Numbered from the stretch's first letter, positions 30,823-62,710 are shown. The stretch: DNA of 64,000 nucleotides from Pagrus major (GCF_040436345.1 NC_133230.1:24562197-24626196); one strand, 5' to 3'. Notes: generated from the sequence alone by a model not told the origin. Numbers and translations: made by a program.

Positions 30823-32615
30823 AGAAGGTTTTTCTTTATGTATAAATATGTTTTTTTCATACTTTGATGCTTGGTTTCCACTTATTCTGTGAAAGAAAAA
30901 TCTTTCCTGTTTCCATAGAGATAAAATATTTGTGACTCCCCTCTGAATTGAGTACACAGTGAACAATAATCCCGCTCAGTGGACTCAATCACATGTTATA
31001 ACGTTATCTCAAAATGACTCTCATGCGCCCGCTATTATCCTCTTTCTTTCATGGCTGTGTCTGTCTCCAAGGCCACTGTACTGTATTAGGGATGTGTGGC
31101 AGAGAGGAGGGGGTGAAAGGGAGAACAAGAGGAGGGGATGAGAGGCGGAGGTTTTTTGGGGGGGTGAAAGCAGATTTGGAGTGAGGAGTTCCTTCAGTCG
31201 GTAATTATCAATCTCTCAGGAATGCAGCCGCTGCTCTTACCAGACAAGCTGCTGCATGGCTACAGCGGCCTCGCAGCACGCCAACTTGCATTACCCTATC
31301 CACAGATCTCTGCACGGTACCACTGCGCGCGCACACACACACACATGCAGCGTCTGTAACCTCAGTGAGTTCAGTTACATAGCATTTTGGGTTTATTTGT
31401 GTCATTACTGTCTTACAGTGTTATTGTTGTTTATTTTTATCACTGTCATTACCTACATGGTATTTTTCTGTAACTCTACCCTTTCAGCAGCAAACAAAGG
31501 GACCGCATAATGTCACAAGGGATTGTCTTTCAGTCCAAGTCCTTCGCCACTGTGTATTTATGCTGATATGTTGGTATGAAACCAGACTGTAGGAAACATT
31601 CTTGTAATCCTCTCTGTCAGTGCAAAAATGAGGACACTGCTTCCCCTGAAATGGGAAATCTTTCCTGGTTTCCTGATTTCAAAGTCGTGTAATTGAAGAT
31701 TTCCACTTTGTGTCGTGGTTCCTTTATCATCCATCGCTGCACATTTCTTGTTCATCGAGTGTTTGCACATGCAGAGCTGTCGCCCAGACAAGGTTGCTCT
31801 TGAGTAGCAGTGCTCTCCTTTGTTTGATAATGCCCAGAGAAGACAGCCAACGCCCTGATTGATGCCTTCAGGTGCCACACAGTTACAGTTTTTTTCACAC
31901 TGCTACACACTTGCCATTTAGTTACAGAGTCACTCTTAAAATGTGGTTTAAGGACTGTGTTTTGCCCAAATTGGCTGTTACCGTAAAGCCTATTCCGGTG
32001 ATCTCACCAGTAAGAGTGGCACAGATCCAAAACATCCATTTCCCTTAAAAAGAGAAGAACATTAACCTCGTTGATCTATTATTTACTTCTTGTAAAGACT
32101 AATCACATTGAGCCTGACCTTAACCTCGCTCACTGACAGCCAAGTCATGCCATGTGAAACCCGGCAGCTCAGGCGTAGATGTGAATGGCCTCCTGGTTAA
32201 GCTGAGCCAGTCCTAATTCAAACAAAGGCGGCTGCCTGTATCACTGCCACTCCCTCTTGGCTTTGCCTTATCCCCGTGAGGCATTGGGAGTCTGCTCCGT
32301 CAGCTTCCCTGTGTGACTCACCGCAGTCAAAGTTACTGTTTCTGGACCCCTCCCCCGTGCCCCCACCACTGCCTGCAAAATTCACATTGTTCATATTTTC
32401 CAGAGTTGATAAGAGCGTGATTACACTTGAGCATGAAGTCAGTATTGTGAGTTTACCGTATTATGTAACGAGGGCTGCTGTACCCTGCAGTTGGAGTTTT
32501 TTTTAATTCGTCCAACAATGAATGTATATTGTAATCTACTTTTTATGAAATGTTTGAACCTAATTCTTCACTCCGTCGGCGCAGTTTTCTTTTAGTTTTT
32601 TTTTTTTACATAAAA

Positions 32616-33186
32616 CAGTGTTTCTCAAATGGGTGTACCCCTATGTGTATGCGGCAGTACTACATGGGGTACACGAGAGAGGAAAATGAAAAAAAAAAGG
32701 TTCCTGAAAGTATGTTTTTAAAAGATTATTTGTGTTTGAGCTGGAGAAAAAAAATATTTACAGTTGTGTTTGATGATTAGAGATTGACAAGGTTACTGTT
32801 AAACTTAAGTGTTAAACCGAATTAAGTCAAAAACTCAACAAGCACAGCTTTACTAAATAAGTACTGTAAAGCAGTACTTACTTGCTGTTATACTGTACTG
32901 TTTGTAACACATTGATATCAAGATTGAATTTATTGAAATGTTACGGCCAAAGTATTAAAATAAATCTACTCAGGAGGCACTAATTGAAACTCTTCAGCTC
33001 CATTAGTTGTTTTTAATGATATATTCATCACAAGGTGGATTATCCTTCATTAATTGCATTATGCGCTAGCTTTTCTTTTGCAGTTTTCTCAGCAAAATGT
33101 TGTAGTTGGGTGATAGTGGTACTTGTAGGCCTATTCCAAAATCAGCAAAAGGGGGTACTTGGGCTGATAAAGTTTGAGAACCTCTA
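32616..33186. mobile_element. hAT-like non-autonomous element
   Basis: Left end CAGTGTTTCTCAAA pairs with right end TTTGAGAACCTCT as imperfect terminal inverted repeats; internal 'gggtgtacccc' and 'gggggtacttgggctgat' are typical of the 'tttctcaaa...gggggtac' hAT-like repeats. About 570 bp, no ORF. Target-site duplication not certain. Confidence 0.6.
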
Positions 33187-33224
33187 AAAATCAATCCAGT
33201 GGGTCTCAGTAACTGTTCACACAT

Positions 33225-33667
33225 GACACTCATTTTCAGATTTCATAATTTTATCATGGGTTAGTACTAAATGTTTTTTTAATGTTTAAAAAACACATCA
33301 GTTTTCTCATACTGTCCAGTGCTGCAGCACTGTATCCCCCCTCTGTCTGAAACACTCACTGTTTTAGCTCCTGTCTCTTCAAGGCCCCTCCCTCTGAATA
33401 CTAGTCTCCTCTGATTGGTTAGCTCACATATGCCTGAGCCGTCTTACATGCCAAACAGGAGGCATTAATGACAACATAGTGTGATCTCATGAAGTCAAAG
33501 GCGAGTCTACTGATGAGGCGTTTCAGGAGCAGTGTTTTCTGTGGGTAAGAGGAGCTTTTGTTGTTGCAGAAATTGACTTTTTAATTTTCAAGATATTACA
33601 TGCACTTGAACATAGATAAAATACTGATGGAAAGGGGGGAAAAAAAGAAAGAACAAGCTCCTTTTAA
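33225..33667 (+). mobile_element. MITE, family A copy 3
   Basis: Same order of blocks as copy 1 ('cattttcagatttcataattttat', 'ctcctgtctcttcaaggcccc', 'gaggcgtttcaggagcagtg'), right end 'gctcctttta'. The left end is degraded, so it is the oldest or most damaged of the three copies. It directly follows the hAT-like element. Confidence 0.75.
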
Positions 33668-35499
33668 GTCAGTATCCCATTTGCCATTTGGAGTAGATCC
33701 TACCTTAAAGGCATTCATCTTAAAAACAAATAGTGAGAATTATTTGCACTTGCTCCGCATCTGTTGAGGGTGTGTACACGCTTTAGTCACTTGGATTAAA
33801 GTCATTTTCATATATAACAAAAACTGGCTTTCCTGCTTCTTTAACACACCAGTTTGTGAAAGAAAGGTACAGTAGAGCCCGCTGTAAAATGGAAATCTTT
33901 GGTATATTCATGGATTTGGGTTTGGATTTCCACAGTAAGCTATGCTACTGTGCTGTGCTTTGCTTTAACGTTGTTGACCCGCCTGTGTAAACATGAAGAG
34001 AAATCCCACATTTACTGTAGAATTTATATACTCATGCTCAAGGATATATAGCTGTAAAAAGCACACAATAAATGTGATTTTCACATGTGCTTAGTCTCCC
34101 AGTCTATTTCATGACAGTGTGTAAACTATTATCAGCTCCAGTTTACTTCATGCTGATATGTACACACTGCTGTCAATGTCAGATAATCAGTCAGTGCTGC
34201 ATGTATTGACACACTGCGTTGAGGTTTGCTGTGTTTGAGCCGTACCTCCTGTCCAATGTGAGAGCCTGGCCTCTTTTGTAAAGGATAAGTAAACAGCATG
34301 TTGGAACACATGCCTGCTCTGGCAGGAATGGGGCTGGAAAACCACAGCGAGCTTAGTGTGTGTGCGTGTGTGTGTGTGTGTGTGTGAGAGTGAGACGGAG
34401 AGAGAACATACAACATTTTTGTCTGCAAATAAGCTTCAGGCATATGACCTGATCATGATCATTATGATGATATGATACAACCTGATGTAATGTTGTGTAT
34501 GCGATGTTGGTGGAGGTTTTTAGCCCGGTTTGTGCCACAAGTCCTTAAAAAGGTCTGACTTTAGATTCTTCTTAGCTTGTGTATTTGTGAATTGAGAGGT
34601 GTGGTTGGAGGTTAAGTGATTGCTGGCACAATGAAGCAACTCTGTAATTAAGATGCCGGCTTTAACTCTGAAGAGAGATTGTCTTTGTAAAGCTTACTTG
34701 CTAGAGAGAGGGCTATGACGGCGACTTTTTTCCTAGATTGTGACATTTTCTTGCATAAATCATAAGACAATAGACGTCATCAAACAGATATTTTTAGCGG
34801 GGTAACAGATTTAATGGAGACTCCACTTTTGTGCGTCACCTCGGTAAATTTGTTTGCAAAACTGAAAATTGCCGGTTGTTATGTGTTACCACAGCAATGG
34901 TGGCATGAGTCAAACCCTCGAGACCGGACTGCACAGACAGCGGTCTGCTGGGTGGTCTCAGAGTTCTTTACATTACTCTGGTCTCTCTGTGATGGAAATA
35001 ATACGAGGAGTTGATGCACTCCCCACAGCCCGTGGGCTATAAATGAGTGAGCCAGGCCCCTCTTCTCCTGAGAGACGCGTCTGATTATTGGCGACTGTAG
35101 CCAGCACTGATGCACGGATCTTAGTCATGCCCAAATGACTGTAATTTGGAGCAGGAGAAACACAGGGCTTAACGCAGGGAGAGGCCTGGTACTTTTCTCC
35201 GGAGAAGATGGATGCTTTTTCTTGTTATTGTCCTTTCACTACAACTCACTCGTTACGTCTGCTCCATACACACTGCGCCACTTCAGATGTGCTGCAGTGA
35301 ATAACAAGTTCAGCTCGGCTACATTAAGATAACAAATTACTTCAAAATGCCCATGTATGTATAAAGTTTAGAAACGCATTCAAGTACTTCAAGTATTCAT
35401 CTTAAGCCTCTCATACAGGGCTGCATACTCCTGTCAGGAGTGTGGATGCAAATCTCTCCTTCTGAAGAGGGCAGAACCAGACTTAACTCTTCTTTATAG

Positions 35500-35730
35500 C
35501 CTTACTAGCTCAACAACTATTGGATGTATTGCCATTATTTTTTGTACCAACATTCATGGAAGAATCCTAGGCGCCATCATCAGGTAAAATTTTAGTTCGT
35601 CTAGTACCTGCAATAACTAATGACATTCCTATCAGCTTCAACTCTCCCTTTGTGTCGTGGTAATTATCAAATGTAGAATGCTAACTCACTAAAATGGTGA
35701 ACAGGGTAAACATTATAGCTGATAAACGTC
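35500..35730 (+). repeat. Dispersed fish repeat fragment
   Basis: 'ctcaacaactattggatgta', 'accaacattcatgg', 'caataactaatgacattcc' and 'aaaatggtgaacagggtaaa' follow, in order, a very abundant percomorph repeat. A second fragment of the same type is at 45.38-45.55 kb. Confidence 0.6.
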
Positions 35731-36481
35731 ATATCACATTCGCATACTCTTTGGATGGTCCCATTTCCCATGCTGGGCAGTAATTCCTCGAATTTAGTGT
35801 GTTCATGAGCTTTTAAGTTGAAATGTGGGAACAACATAGACGCTAAAAAGAAAATGGGTTGTATTTTATTGCTGAGAGCGTCTAAACCAGGGCTGACGAA
35901 ATTGTGGCCTGCATGCAAAAGCTGGCCCCGCCATAAGGTTCAGCGGGAAAAAAAAATGTTTGAATAAAACTATGTTGTTGTTTTATTTTGTAGGATGTAA
36001 AAATGCTGTTTAAATATGTAGGATCCCTTAGTTTAATAATCTGAGCACAGAGGGCAGAGTGACAGTTTCTGCAAGAAGTCAGTCAATTAGGGGAACTTGA
36101 GATCCTAGCGCCATTTTGCATCTCAACAATACAAACAATACAATGGTGTTTGCTTCTGGTCCGTGGCCCATCAATAAGTTTAATTTTTCACCCTTTAGGC
36201 GTGTTGATATCTGAAATTTGAAGCTTTATATTACAGAGTAATTTTGTCCCAGACTTGTTGCCACACTAGTACAGTCCCTAAAACCACTTAAATATTACTT
36301 TACCTCATGATTTGTGAGGGTTAATGCTAATAAATCACTTTTCAATCTAATCTAGAACACTAATCCCATACTACAAATTAAATGTGAGCAATAATTATAG
36401 GAAAATAGGTGAATTAATAGAAAGTTCCTTATCATCAACCAAACATTTACCTTTGTGCACCATATTTTTTGGTATATAAAC

Positions 36482-36650
36482 TTTAAAGGTGCAATATGCA
36501 AGAATTGGCCACTTGTCAAATTCATACTCCAAACAAATAGGGGACTTCATATCATCAGAGTAACCACTGTAAGTTTTGCTATCTGAAGCTGACATTAGCT
36601 AGTTAGCTAGTTAGCTCAGTTAGCGGTGCAGCTCGGGGCACAAGGATTAA
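36482..36650 (+). mobile_element. MITE, family B fragment 1
   Basis: Starts TTAAAGGTGCAATATGCAAG, the same end found at 62.02 and 62.37 kb and inverted at 41.9 and 46.0 kb. It continues with 'catactccaaacaaatagggg' and tandem 'agctagtt' units. Confidence 0.7.
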
Positions 36651-38449
36651 CTTGATGTCAAAACATGATAATTTAAGTTAGTTTTTGAATGTTTTAAGTT
36701 AAATCCCGATTTTTGTCGTGTTGCCAAAATGGCTGACTTTCAGACTTGAGGGGATAATCACATGAATTTTCCCAGTTGAGAACTCATTTTTCCAAGTACT
36801 CCGATTCCACATGAATGCATCATATGTGCAGCATCTCGTAGCCGCTAGTCTGACTGATGACTTGTTTCCACTTTAAGTACACACTGAAGACGGTTTATGA
36901 GATACACCTTGCTAAAGCTAATGTAGACTGATAGAAGTAAGGCAATAAATCCTCCCTTCAAGAAGGCTGTAATGTTTGGTTCTTGTTCAAACTGTTTTAG
37001 AGAAATGTTGATTCAACTGAATGGTAACTTTGAAGGCTGTAGGTTGCGGTGCTGTTGAACTGTAGTTGAACTATTGAATTGCAGGACAGTATATTACAGT
37101 ATGTAAGGAATCTGCCTCTAGAAAATGCACATCTGCCTACAGATTTTCCATGCGAAACATCCAACTTCTCATCACAACCCTCCCTCTGCATTACACAGAG
37201 CTTTGTTGATAAGGAGCTGTTTGCAATCCTCAGAACACGAGATAGGTTTCTGTGGTTTAATTTCATGTCTTGCCTAGGGCTGGATAGTATTCAAAAACCT
37301 TTCACGAACTTTCTCGACAGCAAATCACCCAGGGATTCATAATTCTCTCACTCTGACTCCTCAGTTCCCACCTCCCCTCGGTCTCCGTGTGTGCGTATTT
37401 ACAAGCTCTGACTCCTGTCATCTTAAGAGCCTGATCCCACTTTTAGCCTGTGATCTGGAGATAAGTATCTAATAAAGTGCACAGCTGGAAGAAGCCCAGT
37501 GTAAGCTACAGATTCCCAGGAGCAAGACTGAGAAACCTGCCTCAAAGTAGAGGAGTTTGGCAAGGTGGAGGTGGTGGAGAGAGGAGGCTGAGAGATGAGC
37601 TCATACTGAGAATGGAAACAAGATGAGTGAAGGCAATAAAACGTAACAAGGAAGAGGAAACAACACTTCATTGACAAATGGATGGACACTGTCCATTAGT
37701 GACTGTTTGTTTTTCTGTTCTCTTCCCACTGTGCTGTTGAGATGTGTGTAAAAGCTCATGAGCCTACGGGTGCGGCTTTGTGAATCATGACTCCATGTTA
37801 TGGAATGAAGGGAGCGGTGCCAGTTCTTTCTTTGCAGAACTGTGAAGTTTGGTCTGGAGGCAGGAGGGGGGTCTGTGTAGGCTGAGCGTGTGTGTTGAAT
37901 GAGCAGTGCCCACGGAGACGACACAAACACAAACAGATACATACACACACGTACACATTGGGGTGGTCTCAAGAGTAAGACTTTGCAACTATGAACGCTT
38001 GTCTGATGCTGCAAAAATAAAAATTCAGTCATTATCTACTCCACCTTGTGCCGATCGAAAAACAGGTGAAGATTTGTAGTCCGCAGATAATTTCTGGAGC
38101 TTCACAGCAACACAGCTTTTCAGCCTTTCTCCTAAACAACTGAAGTAGATGGGGACTTTTAATATGTAAGAAAAATAAGGGTAAAAAAGATACAACTTCT
38201 CCATACATCTTGTCCGGCAAAGTCTTTGGAAGCCCCGAGATCCCAAACTGAATTGAAACCTTTTTTAAGGTGAAGTCTTCACTTTAGCTGCTATGCTAAA
38301 GGTGTTAGCACGGACCCCATCTGAAGTAAATGCAAAAGCTCAACTGCACATTGAGGGTGTAAATAATATCTTTTGATGACTTAAAATTAAATTTATATCT
38401 CCCCTCTCTTTTTTTTCTTTTTCAGGGCGTAGCTCCAGTGTGAGGCGGT

Positions 38450-57566
<19,117 letters not shown>

Positions 57567-58440
57567 TTGTAAAGACTGAAGGAGACCGGGGAAGGACTAA
57601 TTACACTGAATATTCTGCAAGTTGGACCTGTGTGAAAGACAAGAAATAGGACTTGTTGGATGAGATGCTTATTTCAGAGCTCTGGATTTGAAAGAAAATC
57701 CTTTCAGTTTGATGTTAATGGTGTGGGTCTTAATTTTATCAAGTACACATGTTGTATTTTATTAAGAGTAAATACACTATATTTTCTTTTGCCAGAGGGT
57801 CTTCTGAGCTTTAGATTTGCTAGAGATGGGAGTATACCGCCCTCTAGTGTCAAACGATGATTGTACCACTTATGTCCTGCTGAATCAGAGCTTTAGTCAG
57901 TACTCACCAATGGGACTTTTGGGCGCTCATCTGTAAATATAGCAAAATGTTGTACATTTAACAGTAATGATGAAGCTCTGCTACAGAGATCTCTTCCGCA
58001 TTTTTTCAAAGAGTTTCCACACCAATTATATTTGTTGAAAAATATTAAGTTATTTTTTCCTATTGTCATGTTCGGAGTAGGGTCACTACAGACAGAAAGT
58101 CTTCTTTGATATGCTGTGCTACACCTTTAATTCCAATTTGTTTATGTAGCTCTTAATCATATCAAAAATCCCACGTGTCATTTGTTCTGATCCAAAGCTA
58201 TCCATATGCAGGACCACTGATGTCACAGAAACAACGAGCAGACAAAGAAAGCAATAATATAATCATTATTTTTGAGCACATTTTCTGCTGCTTTTAGTTA
58301 CTGATAATGGAGACGTTGACTTTACAGTTATGGCTCAAATGGTGGGTTATTTGTGTTAAACTTTAATATATTTCAAAGTGGTTTCAGAGACTGTAATAAA
58401 TGATTATTCATAACTGTAAGAATAAAGATTTATTGATGGA
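57567..58440 (+). other. nhsl3: NHSL3 3' UTR
   Basis: Follows the TGA at 57564-57566. AATAAA occurs at 58395-58400 and 58421-58426, so the transcript probably ends near 58440. Confidence 0.7.
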
Positions 58441-58880
58441 TCAAATTGTGACAGTCATTCCATTGTTGTTTTAAATTTCCTGTTCATCTGATATCCAGTG
58501 TTGTATTTTCTCCCTGACATTTGCATCCAATTCTTATTTCAGTCTTCTCTTCCTGAGCCTTACGTCTGTATGGCTCAGTGTGATACAAGCACAAGTATGT
58601 AGTTTTAGACTCAATGACATTTTCTTTCTCTTTGACATTTGTAATTGTCAGGAGTAATCATAGACATGCCTTAAAGGGTACTCCAAGACCTGCAAACACA
58701 CTTTAATGTGTAAAATTGGTGGAGTTACCGTGTAATCGATCAATACCAGCTACTATCAAGATCCACAATGTTTAAGATCAATATAAATCTAGTTACAATT
58801 AAACATTTAGGGAAGAAACGGAGTCTTAGTCTGTTGTCAACTTGTTAAAAAAAGAGGGTCGATTAATTGCATTTTCATGT
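58441..58880. other. Gap between convergent NHSL3 and ZP gene ends
   Basis: About 440 bases with no recognised feature. Confidence 0.6.
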
Positions 58881-58886
58881 TTTATT
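58881..58886 (-). promoter_or_regulatory. Poly(A) signal of the ZP gene
   Basis: TTTATT on plus, AATAAA on minus, about 76 bases after the stop codon. A short 3' UTR is typical of egg-coat genes. Confidence 0.65.
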
Positions 58887-58961
58887 GAAATGACTCAATA
58901 TCCTTCTGATATGGGGAGTTACAACAGTCTTTAAAGCAGAGTACTGATCATTAAACTAATA

Positions 58962-61590
58962 CTACCTCCATGTGAAATACCATGTCATCTCCCTATCATA
59001 TACTACATCTTCATCATCGTTCTCCTGCTCCACCTCAGAGGCGATCATCCTGTCCTCTTCACCTCTACCTGTGTGCTCCCTGTTTTCTTCCTCTCCTTCA
59101 GACACCAGACGCTGTAACTCTCTCTGCAGGCTGTCTTTACCTTCCCTCTGATTCAAATGGATCACCTGCTGTGCATCAGCGATCTCATCGTCCTCCTCTT
59201 CACCCACCAAAAAATCCTCTTCTGCTAAATACCCTGACCAATCCTCTTCGAACGGACTTGAAGCCTTCAGTTCAGACTCGTTCTTCTCCTCCGCTAAGAT
59301 CCCCTGCCTGAAACCTAACTCCTCTAAATGAGGTTCTGTAATCACTCTGACAATAACCCCACTTTGCTCCTCCTCCTCCTCCTCCTCCTCCTCCTCCTCA
59401 TCATCTGTATCTTCTTGCTCTTCTTCATCCTCATCATAAATTACTACATCTTCACTTCCCCACAGGTTCTCATGACCGCGCAGCTCATCAGTGTAATGAC
59501 TGACTGTAGCCTCGCCGTCTCTGCTCATGCTAATTGAGGAGGGACCGACTGGTAGAAAGCCATCATCTGCTGTGTACGGCTGATCAGAAACCAGCAATGA
59601 CCCACTGCTGGCAGAGCCTTGGAAAAAGTAGAGATATAGCTATTTTTAATAATCACTAGAAAATGTACGATTACTCTCATTCATGTGACTGGAGTTTTAA
59701 TTAGTATGAGAGATTCTGGGAAATAATGTCCAGTTAATCTGAGTAGAAATGTGTGCATACATATTTCATTTAAATCTAATCAAGACTGAGATAAAGGGCG
59801 CCACACACCTTCTATCATGGCTCTCCGTGGTTTAGAGGTCACGCATTGTGAATCACAGCATTCACAGATGGAGTCGTCACCAGTAAGGGCCTTCCACCTG
59901 TCATGGCAAATGCACAAATATGCTGAATCCACTTGGAAACAGCAGTGTTGGGGAGTAGTGAACTACATGTACTTGAACTAGTAGTTTGACTTTATTTTGC
60001 AGCAGCCTGCTGGTAGCTCATCTACATTCATATTTGCATAGTGCTTAAAGGGGCACGTGTACTACTATGACAAAATATGAAGTCACATATAGTCCTGGAC
60101 TGGAAATGAATTCATAGTGTGGAGATTCACCTGTTTCCTCTGTACGTGCATGATTTGTGTGCAGGACCTGGCTCCTCAGATGTTACAAATAATTTGCAGT
60201 GAATACTGACCTAAAAATAGAAACAGGGTTAAGGCACAGTTGAAACTGTGTGTGAATCCAGAGAATTATACTAACTCATGTTTCACCTCTGTGTCAGGGT
60301 CGGACGTGAACTGGAAAGCCTTCAGGGAGAATCTCAGGGTCTTGTCTGTCCGGGATATGAACCGCGAGGCCCCTGGCTCTCTCTTGCTGTCCAGCATGCA
60401 GCTGTGGATGACAACAACATGACCGTAATCTCAGTTAACTGCAAATCAGGGTGAAACCAAAATATTTTAAATGCTTTAGTGTCCATAATACTTACCCAAA
60501 GTTGTCAAGGATGGTGTATTTGAGGGGTGATTCTGAGCCAGTGGATGGTGAAGCATAGCAGCTGTTGACGTACAGTTTTCCACCGGTTGGGAGATGAGCA
60601 GCAGAGATCTGAAAATTAAGCTTCTTTCCGAGCTGGAACATCTGGGACTTGGCTGGTCGGCTCCATGAATCTAAATTCATTAATCACAGCACATGGAGCA
60701 ACTTCATACATACAGAAATATATCCACTGAACAATAATCCACAGTTCTTTAAACGCACCATCCATCAACTCGATCTGGAATTCCTGTAGACTTCCTTTCA
60801 GCCTTTTACGCACAACAGCAGTTTCCCAGGTGGGCTGCACAGTCAGCTGGTACACGTGGTGGTTCCTGGACAGTGTGGAGGTTGTAAATAGTGGCCTTTC
60901 ACACACAGCGAATAAGGACAAAACTAAGAGAAGTCTAACCTTTGATAACGGCATTCAATATCGACATCGATCCGCTGCGCTCTGCTTGGGAAACGTTTTG
61001 GCGAAGGCTCAAAGTGAAGCACAAATTTGTAGACCAGATAACCGCGGGGGGTCTGCCAAGAAGGGTCAGAAACAGCGTTTCAACAGATTTCAAGTCTGTC
61101 AACACGATGACACACATGGAAATCTTACCTGACGCACGGCATCACACGCAGTCAGAGGATACGTGAAGAGCAGGTCACCGTACGGTCCGAGGACTCCGTT
61201 GCTTTTGCAGGTGTTGCCTAATTTCAGCTCCTCTGCGTCTGCGCCCTGACCGTAGAAAGCCGGTTTGACCCGCACGATAAAGTCAGACGTGGAGCAGGTT
61301 ACAGAAACGTCTGGGAGGTAGGCAAAGCCCGACTGGATCTCACCTTGACGCATGGATCGAGGTGTTCCAGGCGCAGGAGTAGGACCGAGTTGAGACAAAA
61401 GAGACGAGCTGGCAGGTAACCAGAGGGAGGCTTTTCTGTTGCGTGTTGTTGACAATGTGGATTTTGGCGTACCCGGTTTGAAAAGCTTTTTCCTTCTTGT
61501 GAATTGAGATTCATAAGTGTCCACGGCACAGCTGAGGAGGCCAAGTGATAAAACACTCCAGAAAATATAGAGATGCCACTTTGTTTTCAT
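58962..61590 (-). CDS. ZP3-like zona pellucida egg-coat glycoprotein with acidic tail (8 exons, 598 aa)
   Basis: Minus-strand exons: 61590-61129, 61052-60940, 60865-60759, 60670-60496, 60401-60287, 60210-60131, 59897-59809 and 59617-58962, all in phase. A signal peptide (MKTKWHLYIFWSVLSLGLLS) is followed by a ZP domain: the ZP-N cysteines lie in VTCSTSDFIVRVK, GNTCKSNG, TACDAVRQ and IECRYQ; ZP-C has DSWSRPAKS, VNSCYAS, GCMLDS, IHCKLF and the ZP3-type cluster SICECCDSQC. A basic KPRR site fits furin-type processing. Instead of a hydrophobic anchor, about 210 residues of Glu/Asp-rich sequence follow, including a poly-Glu run, ending MTWYFTWR. ZP3 proteins build the fish egg envelope. An in-frame ATG 36 bases upstream (61626) is possible, but 61590 puts the signal peptide first. 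Subfamily within ZP3 not determined. Confidence 0.9.
59367..59399 (-). repeat. Coding (GAG)n trinucleotide repeat (poly-Glu)
   Basis: Eleven consecutive CTC/TCC units on plus read as GAG codons on minus, giving a glutamate run within the acidic tail of the ZP protein. Confidence 0.9.
59945..60005. repeat. hAT-type MITE end in ZP intron 6
   Basis: 'cagtgttggggagtagtgaa' followed by 'ctacatgtacttgaactagt' is the usual terminus of the AGTACTTGAGTA class of hAT-like MITEs. Only one end is seen. Confidence 0.55.
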
Positions 61591-61626
61591 CGCAGCAGAC
61601 TGCTGTCCTTCTACCTTCTCTTTCAA

Positions 61627-62016
61627 TCTGCGCGTAAAAGCAGCGCTCAGTCACGGCTGGAGGTAATTAGTGTGGAGGGTAAATTGGCAGCCTGTTGCCA
61701 GGCTGTTGTTGAGAGTCGTTTTGGTTGGTTTCAGACTTTACAGGAAACCAGTTGCTTTACTTTCCTCGTCTGAATATTTCTTTGTTCAATATGTTTCTTG
61801 ATTCAAGGCACAGTAGGCTACTTCAGGAAGGATTCAGACCTAATATTAGAATAAATTAAATTAAATGAAAAAAATAAGGTTAAACGAATGATAAAACATA
61901 GAATATTTGATATGGATATTTGAGCATGGGCCTTATTTTTCTTTTCTTTTCTTTTCTTTTCTTAAAAATGTAACTTTTCTACCAGATCAAATGTCTGGAG
62001 GTCCAAACAAGTATTA
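61627..62016. other. ZP gene upstream flank
   Basis: Upstream of the ZP gene; no clear TATA box is seen close to the start. A TTTTC pentanucleotide repeat lies at about 61938-61962. Nothing else is recognised. Confidence 0.5.
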
Positions 62017-62365
62017 TTAAAGGTGCAATATGTACTTTTGGTGAAGAAATTTTAATAAGCAGAGAAAGATCTTCACTGATTTTGTTTTTATGCCTAAACA
62101 AACTAAATGAACAAACTCTTTGTTTCCATGACTGAGTTAACTGAATAAACAAACTGACCTTAAAGGACGACACAGTTTCATACTGTTTTACTTTGTTTAT
62201 ATTTGGCGGACCCTGCCACCTTTCTAGCTTTAAACAGTGTTCTGTGGACCTTATTTTCCCCTGAGAACAGCTTGTTTAGTCAGTTATTGAGTTTGTATTA
62301 TCTCATTGATATTATAAATATTAAAATTCTTTGAGTTTGAATTTCTTCTCCAAAACTACAATGCC
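62017..62365 (+). mobile_element. MITE, family B-related element, tandem partner 1
   Basis: Starts TTAAAGGTGCAATATGTAC and carries the blocks found inverted at 50.4-50.7 kb ('gaagatc..cttcactgattttg', 'tttccatgactgagtt'). Right boundary uncertain; another element begins immediately after. Confidence 0.7.
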
Positions 62366-62368
62366 CCA

Positions 62369-62710
62369 TTAAAACGTGCGATATGTAAGAATTTGCCAGC
62401 TGTTGAAGTCATAATCCAAACAAATAGGGGTCTGCAGTAAGCTAGTTAGCTCAGTTAGCCGTGCATCTAGTGGTTCAGACTGAGAGCTCAGACCACCACA
62501 GGAGTGTTGGTGTTTACACTGCTAGGACAGGAAGTTTGGACCAGGATGGGCCACAGTCAGCTGGTTAGCAAGTTAGATATAGATAGAAGACATATCTGCA
62601 ACATAATACATTGGCATCATAATGAAAAAACTGTTATTTCTTTACAGTCTGTTGATAATTTGTTTGTTTTGATTGTTTTCAACTAGAATTCTTACATATT
62701 GCACCTTTAA
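62369..62710. mobile_element. MITE, family B full-length copy
   Basis: Left end TTAAAACGTGCGATATGTAA and right end TTACATATTGCACCTTTAA form terminal inverted repeats of about 24 bases with few mismatches. TTAA or TA at both ends suggests the target site. About 340 bp, no coding capacity; contains 'agctagttagctcagttagc' also seen in fragment 1. Confidence 0.8.

Larger units (their letters stand above)
27852..38425. other. NHSL3 first intron (about 10.6 kb), repeats only
   Basis: No additional coding exon is recognised. It contains a long GT microsatellite (29035-29095), MITE family A copies at 30.36 and 33.2 kb, a hAT-like element at 32.6 kb, fish repeat fragments at 35.5 and 35.9 kb, a family B MITE end at 36.48 kb, and short GT/CA tracts near 31.33 and 34.36 kb. 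The rest is AT-rich intron. Confidence 0.6.
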
